Assembly: GCA_029933895.1 (NCBI GenBank)
Contig: JAOZNG010000049.1
Coordinates: 1 to 8,056 of the forward strand
Direction of reading: 5' to 3'
Source of the DNA: an archaeon
GTDB taxonomy: Archaea > Altiarchaeota > Altiarchaeia > IMC4 > QMZM01
DNA length: 8,056 nt
The position numbers were made by a program, and so were the translations under genes. This document shows positions 1 to 6,564 of the stretch, in pieces. Numbering within the stretch: the first letter of the stretch is position 1; every line of letters begins with the position of its first letter. The notes under the pieces are model-generated. The model was not told the DNA's origin and searched no databases. It saw only the letters and a list, made by a program, of their open reading frames with translations.

Positions 1-271
1 AGTGATGGAATCCAGAACCATGGTGAGGAGGGAGTGGATTGCGGCGGGCCTTGCCAGCCCTGTCCATCCTGCAGTGATGGAATCCAGAACCATGGTGAGG
101 AGGGAGTGGATTGCGGCGGGCCTTGCCAGCCCTGTCCATCCTGCAGTGATGGAATCCAGAACCATGGTGAGGAGGGAGTGGATTGCGGCGGGCCTTGCCA
201 GCCCTGTCCATCCTGCAGTGATGGAATCCAGAACCATGGTGAGGAGGGAGTGGATTGCGGCGGGCCTTGCC
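1..271 (+). repeat. Perfect 72-bp in-frame tandem repeat array (3 full + 1 partial copies)
   Basis: Copies at 1-72, 73-144 and 145-216 are identical base for base. A fourth copy matches from 217 to 271, then diverges. Each unit encodes 24 residues with four cysteines. The array begins at the window edge and probably continues upstream. A diverged protein-level copy lies at 358-426 (C120 to S142), separated by a charged linker. Identity at third codon positions points to recent expansion or gene conversion. Confidence 0.97.
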
Positions 272-915
272 GGAAATGCACAAAGGAGGAAAGGAAGAGG
301 GCTGAGGAGTTGAATGAGGGTGGTGAAACAACGCCAGCTGGGGTTATTGAACCATCCTGTTTCGATGGTTTACGGAATCAAGGAGAGAATGGCATAGACT
401 GTGGCGGGCCCTGCCGGCCCTGTTCAGTGAACAGGAGTCTTGAACTGAACGCCTCAATACCTCAGAGTGTTGAGCAGGGAGCTCTATTCGTTTTATACAT
501 TAAGGCAAGGGCGGAAGGCTCCGACCTCACCAACGTCAGCGCTAAACTGACTGTTCCAGAGACATTTAACGTCATAAATGGTTCAACCTGCTTCGATGTG
601 GTGGAGGAGAACAAATCCAGGCTTTTTTCCTGGACCATCAAGTCAAAGCGTTCTATCGAGACAGGAAACTATACAGTATTCATCGAGTTCAACTCCAATG
701 AACTTAAAAGAAACCTCTCCATATGCCTGAATGTGGTAGAACGAAGTCCCGGGATAAAGCCGAGGATGGTTAATGAGGTGCAGAATGCAGTCTACGGTTT
801 CGTGGAGAGAGTCTATGAAACAATCATGTCAGAGCCCTCAGCCGGGATTCTGCTGTCGCTTTCACTTCTGTTGCTGATTTACGCCTACCACAGAATCAGG
901 ACCAGAGGGGTTTAG
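1..915 (+). CDS. Cys-rich repeat surface protein, C-terminally membrane-anchored (5' partial)
   Basis: The frame is open from the first base and ends at TAG 913-915, so the start lies outside the window; 304 residues are visible. Residues 1-93 are tandem 24-residue units of the form S-D-G-I-x-N-x-G-E-x-G-V-D-C-G-G-P-C-x-x-C-x-x-C, four cysteines each. A charged linker follows, then a diverged copy at residues 120-142. Residues 145-248 look like an all-beta extracellular domain of the type placed before archaeal surface anchors. The sequon N-x-S/T occurs seven times in about 100 residues (N144, N150, N178, N193, N204, N223, N238), which suits a glycosylated exterior. Residues 281-296 are hydrophobic and followed by a short basic tail, fitting a C-terminal membrane anchor with the repeats outside. 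The last 54 bp overlap the convergent gene on the minus strand. No enzymatic motif is visible. Binding, adhesion or a stalk role are possible but unproven. That it is real is well supported by repeat periodicity in frame. Confidence 0.85.
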   Translation, partial: SDGIQNHGEEGVDCGGPCQPCPSCSDGIQNHGEEGVDCGGPCQPCPSCSDGIQNHGEEGVDCGGPCQPCPSCSDGIQNHGEEGVDCGGPCRKCTKEERKRAEELNEGGETTPAGVIEPSCFDGLRNQGENGIDCGGPCRPCSVNRSLELNASIPQSVEQGALFVLYIKARAEGSDLTNVSAKLTVPETFNVINGSTCFDVVEENKSRLFSWTIKSKRSIETGNYTVFIEFNSNELKRNLSICLNVVERSPGIKPRMVNEVQNAVYGFVERVYETIMSEPSAGILLSLSLLLLIYAYHRIRTRGV

Positions 916-1605
916 GTCCTCTTTTTTCTTTTGTTTTTTTAGTTCAGATAATCGGGCTTCTATCTCTATTAAATCCTTTTGTTTATCTCTCACGATTTCC
1001 CTGAAGCTTTCATCGTCTATCTGCCTCTTGTGGAATTTCAGTTGAGCCATCTTTATCATAAGCTCGATTCTATCCCTCTTCTTTTCTAGGGTGGATACCT
1101 CATCTAATTCCACAGTGGACTCTATCCTGCTCTTAAGCTTCTCCTTGTCTGTCTCCAGGGCTGAGATTTTACGGTGCCTCATGTAGACTTCATCGAACAA
1201 TATGACACCGATGACTAGGACTGCTATGGCCACGAAAACCAGGAAATAGGGTTGTTCTATGATGTCCTGCTCGCTTATCCTTTCCATGGATACAATGAAA
1301 TTGACTTTCTGTATGGCTCCGCTGCTCACGTAAACACTTTGTTTGGGGTTTTTTTCTCCCAGTCTTATGTAGATGTCGTAGTTCTTGTTCCCCTGGACTG
1401 AGGTGTTAAAGAATCCCCTGGAGTCGGTGTGCTTTGACACTACTGCTCTACTGGGGTCTTCTGACATGAATATATCCACCTGCACGTTATCTAGGGGAGT
1501 TCCTGTTTTCTCGTCTAAAACGTAACCATAGATAACAGCATTCTGTTCCGCTGTCGCTGTAGCTAATAAAGCAGTTACAAGGAATAAGATAAATGACTTC
1601 TTCAT
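862..1605 (-). CDS. Signal-peptide membrane protein: carboxypeptidase-regulatory-like domain, one TM helix, cytoplasmic coiled coil
   Basis: The 247-residue protein starts with a lysine-led hydrophobic signal peptide (residues 1-19, likely cut after A-T-A). Residues 23-107 resemble the carboxypeptidase regulatory-like / transthyretin-type beta fold: Y-G-Y-V at the start, then G-T-P-L-D-N-V-x-V and T-D-S-R-G-F-F. A transmembrane helix spans about 119-138. Residues 145-228 are highly charged and heptad-like, predicting a coiled coil in the cytoplasm, and the segment around 187-220 (K-R-Q-I-D-D-E-S-F) recalls SHOCT-like oligomerisation helices. The tail is Lys-rich. The ATG at 1603-1605 is chosen because it directly starts the signal peptide; there is no Shine-Dalgarno, and the TATA-like block about 30 bp upstream suggests a leaderless or near-leaderless mRNA. 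The 3' end overlaps the neighbouring plus-strand gene by 54 bp. Exact function is unknown; an outside-sensing or envelope-tethering scaffold is a guess. Confidence 0.85.
   Translation of the reverse strand: MKKSFILFLVTALLATATAEQNAVIYGYVLDEKTGTPLDNVQVDIFMSEDPSRAVVSKHTDSRGFFNTSVQGNKNYDIYIRLGEKNPKQSVYVSSGAIQKVNFIVSMERISEQDIIEQPYFLVFVAIAVLVIGVILFDEVYMRHRKISALETDKEKLKSRIESTVELDEVSTLEKKRDRIELMIKMAQLKFHKRQIDDESFREIVRDKQKDLIEIEARLSELKKQKKKEDLNPSGPDSVVGVNQQQK
919..940 (+). terminator. Poly-T archaeal-type terminator for the plus-strand repeat protein
   Basis: Just past the TAG at 913-915 the plus strand holds three T runs (six, four and seven Ts) broken by single C or G bases. Archaeal RNA polymerase terminates at such T tracts without needing a hairpin. 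On the minus strand the same bases are the AAA/AAG-type lysine codons in the tail of the overlapping gene. This is inferred from composition and position only. Confidence 0.5.
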
Positions 1606-1630
1606 TTTTTTATATTAAACTATTGGTTGC

Positions 1631-1641
1631 TGATATAAATA
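1631..1641. promoter_or_regulatory. Shared TATA-like block between the divergent membrane-protein gene and gins51
   Basis: The block TGATATAAATA reads as a TATA box on either strand (ATTTATATCA on minus). Placing transcription starts about 25 bp away gives a minus-strand start near 1610, about 5 nt before the ATG at 1605, and a plus-strand start near 1662, about 14 nt before the ATG at 1676. Both are typical of archaeal short-leader transcripts. No strong BRE can be picked out. The prediction rests on spacing and composition. Confidence 0.5.
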
Positions 1642-1675
1642 CATTCCCATAGATTAAAGATAGTGGGCAGGAAAG

Positions 1676-2227
1676 ATGGTTTTAACATACACTGAGCTGC
1701 AGAGGATTTATCGGTCGGAGAAGAAGACATCATCTCTATGTAATGTGGGGGAGGATTTTTATTCCGGGCTTAAGGAGCTTATCTCTCAGGTACGCGGGGA
1801 GCACAGGGACTCTATAGAGAGGATGGCTGAGGATATCTATCTAAGGCGAAGGAACAAGGTCCTGATGCAGGTTATGCGCTCGATGGATACTGAGCCCCTG
1901 AATTCTCTGCCCAGGGAGAAGAAACTGTACTGGGCTCTGGTGGATGTGTTGAAGGGATATGGTGCTCCAGGTTTCATGGGGGATGAGGAGTCTTCTGGTG
2001 TTGGGGATAGTGGGGAGGGAAGAGAGGATGTTGAGGAGAGCGAAGATGAGGGAGAGAAACCCGTGGTTGAGGGAGGTAAGGTAAGGTTGAGACTGATTAA
2101 GGCTGTTCCTTCCATTGTTGGCTCAGACGCTAGGAACTACGGACCATTCAATGCCATGGAGGAGGTTGAGTTACCGGAGAAAACAGCTAGTATTCTGTTG
2201 GATTGGAAGGTGGCTGAGGAGGTATAG
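1676..2227 (+). CDS. gins51: DNA replication GINS complex subunit, Gins51 (Gins15) type
   Basis: GINS is part of the archaeal replicative CMG-like helicase with MCM and the Cdc45/RecJ-like protein. The 183-residue protein shows the A-then-B domain order of the Gins51/Sld5-Psf1 branch. Residues 3-95 form the helical A domain, beginning Y-T-E-L-Q-R-I-Y-R-S-E-K-K with the downstream E-D-F-Y motif that marks the family, followed by a helix rich in R (Y-L-R-R-R-N-K-V). Residues 103-134 are an acidic, Gly/Ser/Glu-rich linker. Residues 135-183 are the small beta B domain, with V-P-S-I-V-G-S-D and Y-G-P-F followed by V-E-L-P, a strong family signature. ATG 1676 is preceded by only a weak AGGA, consistent with a short leader. 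It is divergent from the membrane-protein gene and convergent with tfb, one base apart. The family call is firm; assignment to Gins51 rather than Gins23 rests on the domain order. Confidence 0.88.
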   Translation: MVLTYTELQRIYRSEKKTSSLCNVGEDFYSGLKELISQVRGEHRDSIERMAEDIYLRRRNKVLMQVMRSMDTEPLNSLPREKKLYWALVDVLKGYGAPGFMGDEESSGVGDSGEGREDVEESEDEGEKPVVEGGKVRLRLIKAVPSIVGSDARNYGPFNAMEEVELPEKTASILLDWKVAEEV

Positions 2228-2228
2228 C

Positions 2229-3143
2229 CTATTTGAGTGTTTCTTCTATTTCCTCTTTTCTCTTGCGTATGATGTTCTTGGATGCTCCGGGGATGCTTTT
2301 TATTTTCTTAGGCAGGTTGGGGTCTCTTGTCTCCTCCCCTGCGATGTAGAGGGCTGCTGCTGCCACGCTGATGGGGACTCTCCCGGTAGCCAGTCCCTTA
2401 TCCTCCACTTTTTTTATTATTTCATGGGATTTGGCTATGGTTTTACCTGAGACATCAAGTTTAGAGGCGAGTCTTGAGACATAGTCTGCGGGCTTGTTTA
2501 TGGGTATTTCTATCTCAATGTTTTGTCTGATCTTCTTGTAGCATTTACCTATCTTTTTCTTGCTCACTCCAGAGACCTCCTCCAGCTCCTCCAGTATTAT
2601 GGGTGAGTGATGCTGTCTTGATATTATGTATATCACTGCGGCAACCATTCCCTCGATTGAGCGCCCCTTGACCACACCTTTCTTGGCGCATTTTCTATAG
2701 AGTCGGGCTATCTCCTCCTTCATGTTTTTTTGGAGGTTGAGGTATGAGCACATTCTGTCGATTTCTGGCAGGGCAACAGAGAGGTTTCTCTGGAGGGATG
2801 TGGCCATCCTGCTTCTCTTCTGCCATTTCCTCATCCTGTAGAGGCTGGCTTTTCTTTCCACGGGAACCACCCTCCCTTTTATATCCCTGTCGTATCGGTC
2901 TATCTCGGTTGTTAAACCCTTGCTGAGCTTCCAGTCCTTTAAGAGGCTTCCTGTCCTGGCTCTCTTTCTGGAGTCTTCTGTGTCGAATGCCCTCCACTCT
3001 GGTCCAAAGTCGAATATGGTGTCTTCCAGGACCAGACCGCATTTTGCACAATAAACCTCTCCTCTACTGTAGTCTTTTATCTTCTTGGGGTGGTCGCACT
3101 CCTTTCTCAATTCTTTGTTTACTGTTTTGGTTGCAGTATCCAT
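2229..3143 (-). CDS. tfb: Transcription initiation factor B (TFB, archaeal TFIIB homologue)
   Basis: TFB bridges TBP on the TATA box and RNA polymerase during initiation. The 304-residue length fits the family (about 300). An N-terminal zinc ribbon lies at 16-36, with C16, H18, C32 and C35 as likely ligands and the usual G-E-V-Y-C-x-x-C-G-L-V. The B-reader/linker follows at 45-80: F-G-P-E-W-R-A-F-D, then the R-A-R-T-G-S box and G-L-T-T-E-I-D. Two cyclin-like repeats occupy about 114-208 (with K-G-R-S-I-E-G-M-V-A-A-V-I-Y) and 213-302 (with R-V-P-I-S-V-A-A-A-A-L-Y-I-A), the second carrying a helix-turn-helix that reads the BRE. The first ligand pair is spaced C-x-H, unlike C-x-x-C in most archaeal TFBs and C-x-x-H in human TFIIB. 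The ATG is the only one giving a full ribbon. The gene lies downstream of pyrG on the same strand but has its own candidate promoter. Whether it is the sole TFB of the genome is unknown. Confidence 0.97.
   Translation of the reverse strand: MDTATKTVNKELRKECDHPKKIKDYSRGEVYCAKCGLVLEDTIFDFGPEWRAFDTEDSRKRARTGSLLKDWKLSKGLTTEIDRYDRDIKGRVVPVERKASLYRMRKWQKRSRMATSLQRNLSVALPEIDRMCSYLNLQKNMKEEIARLYRKCAKKGVVKGRSIEGMVAAVIYIISRQHHSPIILEELEEVSGVSKKKIGKCYKKIRQNIEIEIPINKPADYVSRLASKLDVSGKTIAKSHEIIKKVEDKGLATGRVPISVAAAALYIAGEETRDPNLPKKIKSIPGASKNIIRKRKEEIEETLK
2232..2263 (+). terminator. T/C-rich tract after gins51, possible terminator
   Basis: The plus strand immediately after the gins51 stop is pyrimidine-rich, with runs of three to four Ts. 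It lies inside the convergent tfb coding region. Archaeal termination often needs longer T runs, so this is only a candidate. Confidence 0.25.
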
Positions 3144-3175
3144 ACGCTCATAGTTTTTGTAATTTACTGTAAAAA

Positions 3176-3185
3176 CATTTTTATT
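3176..3185 (-). promoter_or_regulatory. Candidate TATA box for tfb
   Basis: On the minus strand the sequence AATAAAAATG is centred about 38 bp upstream of the tfb ATG. A start about 25 bp downstream would leave a leader of roughly 12 nt with no Shine-Dalgarno. A second AT block near 3247-3258 could also serve and would include the two upstream hairpins in the leader. Confidence 0.35.
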
Positions 3186-3191
3186 GGGTAA

Positions 3192-3235
3192 CGCTGAGAA
3201 GCGACTGAATCTAATCCAAGATAACTGGATAGATT
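3192..3235. other. Two small inverted repeats in the pyrG-tfb intergenic gap
   Basis: The gap 3144-3340 has no supported gene. It contains a 4-bp stem with a GAGA tetraloop when read on plus (CGCT 3192-3195, AGCG 3200-3203), and an imperfect stem of 9 pairs with one bulged A (3208-3217 against 3227-3235, loop 9). Transcribed on the minus strand they would sit between pyrG and tfb. They could be a processed 3' end, a leader structure for tfb, or chance. The rest of the gap is AT-rich without recognised motifs. Confidence 0.3.
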
Positions 3236-3340
3236 AAATTATTGTGCATTATAAATAATAAGCTGTTTTTCACTTCAGGCGTAATTATTGTCTCGATTAT
3301 ATGTATCCTATTATATAGATTACCTAAATAAATAACAAAT

Positions 3341-4921
<1,581 letters not shown>

Positions 4922-4958
4922 TTATAGAATAAGACTCACGGGTTTAAAACATGTATCA

Positions 4959-4970
4959 GATATTTATAAT
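4959..4970. promoter_or_regulatory. Shared TATA-like block between pyrG and the secreted-protein operon
   Basis: The block GATATTTATAAT can act as a TATA element on both strands. Plus-strand initiation near 4992 would leave about a 16-nt leader before ATG 5008. Minus-strand initiation near 4939 would leave about 24 nt before the pyrG ATG. Neither leader has a Shine-Dalgarno. An alternative pyrG TATA lies near 4943-4950 (TTTTAAACC on minus), which would give a nearly leaderless mRNA. Confidence 0.5.
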
Positions 4971-5007
4971 GAAATAAACTAAAGACATAAGTAGTTGCTC
5001 TGAGAAA

Positions 5008-6564
5008 ATGAAGGTGAATAAACGCATTATTTCTTTTGTATTCCTGCTGCTCCTCCCTTTTTCGGTGGCGTATTACAATAGCTACGAATGTGAGTGCCAT
5101 AATCATCCAACGCTTTCGGTAACCGGCTCGAATCCAGCAGTCGGGGAAGAGAACTGCGGCAGAGCCTGCGGGGGGCTTACCGCCTGTCCGTTGGAGGATT
5201 ATGAGGACTGCACGGAGTGCTGTGAGGAATACTGGTGCGACAAAGGAGAGTCGGGTCTGACCTCAGATAATGAGGTTAGGGGCTGCATGGAGTCCTGCGT
5301 GAAAACATGCCACTCCAAGAGCATGCTGGTTGAGGTCTATGAAGCCATCAAGTTGGTTGTTGTCATAGCAGCTGCCTTGATGTTTGCCTTATGCGGTATA
5401 TTCTATCTCTTGTCGGATAAGCCGGAGTCCCGGGATAAAGCCAAGGGTTGCATGGTTTACTCGATTATCGGTTTGGTTGTTGTCGGGTTAGCCATCCCTC
5501 TCGTTGAGCTGATCTACGAGCTCACCCTTCCCGCGGAGACAGGACCCGGGATATCCTGTGTTTCGGTTATCGGGGACGCAGTAGCTGACTGCTACGATAA
5601 AGCCCTGGAGGGGGTGAAGGTTTTTAGGTATCCATGCAGTATCGTTGACGTTGGATCATGTAATGGGTCTGTCACCGAGGAGGATGTTCATGATTATCTT
5701 GACTCAATCGGACGGAAGGATATAACCGGTTCAACCTCTCCTGCATTGAGTAAGATTGTATGGCATGCTGGAACAATTACCAAGTCATCAGGTGATATCT
5801 GTTTCAAGGTATGGGGTGATCATGGTGATGCTGACGTTGAGGTAGCTATTGCATCAGATGATGAGCTCTGCAGGTCGAAGGAGCAGATAGATCTGGTTGG
5901 GTCTAAGGTCATGTCCTGCTGGAATGAGAACGAGGGAAGCAGTGTGGATGTGTATTGCAGCAGCATAGATGAGAGCGACATCAAGAACTGGCCTGGTGAT
6001 GTGAGGGTTACAGACTTCAACATCTATTCCTACCTGCATTTCTATGGTAATGGAGACGCTGATGTTGACTTCAAGGACGGTGATTTAACAAACTCTTACG
6101 GTGATGGTGCCTGCATTACCTACGATACCTGGGCCTACGATGAGGTTTTCGTCTCTAAGGCGAGCGAGAATGATCTCTGCAGGTTGCACGTCCTTGAGTC
6201 CTACATTGACCTGATTGCGAGAGCGGTTTCAGCTTGCTGGAAGGGTCAGCCTTATCCGGGGGATACGAAATGCAGCGATATTGATGTCAGCGGCTGGCCT
6301 CCTTCCTCGGAGGTGTCTGTGACAGAGAATGATGTAAAAAAGTACCTGGAGGATGTTCTTAATGAACCTGATGTTCCCGTGGATTTCGAGTCAGGTCCCA
6401 TCTCCGGTGACTGGGGAACCGACCATGTCTGCATCGCATACGATGATATAACAGCCTGGCCGGATGACGTTGATGTCGTGAAATCAAGCGAAAACCCTGC
6501 ATGCGGCGGAAGTCCTCTGGTGTGCGTGCCTCTGGAGGTGCTTGAGGTGACTTACACAAAATGA
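5008..6564 (+). CDS. Secreted Cys-rich protein with T4SS-pilin-like two-helix module and three Cys4 repeat domains
   Basis: The 518-residue protein has a signal peptide (1-21, cut near S-V-A) and a segment with many cysteines at 28-101. Two transmembrane helices (about 113-135 and 149-171) flank a short charged loop S-D-K-P-E-S-R-D-K-A-K. Helix, small polar loop with K-A-K, then I-I-G-L-V-V-V-G-L-A is the pattern of the T4SS_pilin / VirB2-TrbC pilin families; this is recognition by pattern only. Residues 189-499 hold three diverged copies of a ~106-residue domain with four matched cysteines (195/304/410, 210/317/422, 265/369/475, 288/391/499). Each carries V-T-x-x-D-V-x-x-Y-L in its middle and I-C-x-x-x-x-D-x-x-x-x-D-V-x-V near its end. 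The matched cysteines suggest disulfides outside the cell. It is the first gene of the rightward operon; the next gene overlaps it by ATGA. The domain repeat is not one I recognise. Its function is unknown; a structural subunit of a surface appendage is the leading idea. Confidence 0.85.
   Translation: MKVNKRIISFVFLLLLPFSVAYYNSYECECHNHPTLSVTGSNPAVGEENCGRACGGLTACPLEDYEDCTECCEEYWCDKGESGLTSDNEVRGCMESCVKTCHSKSMLVEVYEAIKLVVVIAAALMFALCGIFYLLSDKPESRDKAKGCMVYSIIGLVVVGLAIPLVELIYELTLPAETGPGISCVSVIGDAVADCYDKALEGVKVFRYPCSIVDVGSCNGSVTEEDVHDYLDSIGRKDITGSTSPALSKIVWHAGTITKSSGDICFKVWGDHGDADVEVAIASDDELCRSKEQIDLVGSKVMSCWNENEGSSVDVYCSSIDESDIKNWPGDVRVTDFNIYSYLHFYGNGDADVDFKDGDLTNSYGDGACITYDTWAYDEVFVSKASENDLCRLHVLESYIDLIARAVSACWKGQPYPGDTKCSDIDVSGWPPSSEVSVTENDVKKYLEDVLNEPDVPVDFESGPISGDWGTDHVCIAYDDITAWPDDVDVVKSSENPACGGSPLVCVPLEVLEVTYTK
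5572..6504 (+). repeat. Protein-level triplication of a ~106-residue Cys4 domain
   Basis: Copies correspond to about 5572-5898, 5899-6213 and 6214-6504. The spacing between equivalent cysteines is 103-109 residues throughout. Copies 1 and 2 still share the bases CTCTGCAGGT in register around the fourth cysteine. The three copies are otherwise well diverged, so the duplications are old, unlike the perfect array at the left edge. Confidence 0.8.
6544..6550 (+). promoter_or_regulatory. Shine-Dalgarno GAGGTGA inside the preceding gene
   Basis: GAGGTGA pairs with the conserved end of archaeal 16S rRNA and lies 10 nt before ATG 6561. It is embedded in the last codons of the upstream gene, whose stop overlaps this start as ATGA. 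Together these fix the start and indicate coupled translation. Confidence 0.8.

Noticed and set aside
1..271. CRISPR array
   Set aside because: The repeats abut directly with no spacers, are 72 bp long and encode a known style of Cys-rich protein unit.
2..313. 103-residue open frame in frame 2 across the 72-bp repeats
   Set aside because: The repeat length is a multiple of three, so one stop-free unit gives a stop-free array in a second frame. The Cys-rich frame has the conserved C-G-G-P-C motif, continues into a beta domain and a membrane anchor, and is the real one.
1837..2450. Open frames antisense to gins51 (1837-2115) and spanning into tfb (2115-2450)
   Set aside because: The Ser/Pro-rich frame mirrors the Glu/Gly linker of Gins51, and the other is a shadow of tfb. 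Both conflict with strong family matches.
3190..3240. C/D box small RNA in the pyrG-tfb gap
   Set aside because: CTGA motifs are present, but no convincing RTGATGA C box is found at a suitable distance on either strand.
3144..3340. tRNA gene in the pyrG-tfb gap
   Set aside because: No T-arm GGTTCAAATCC-like segment or acceptor stem pairing could be found, and the region is too AT-rich.
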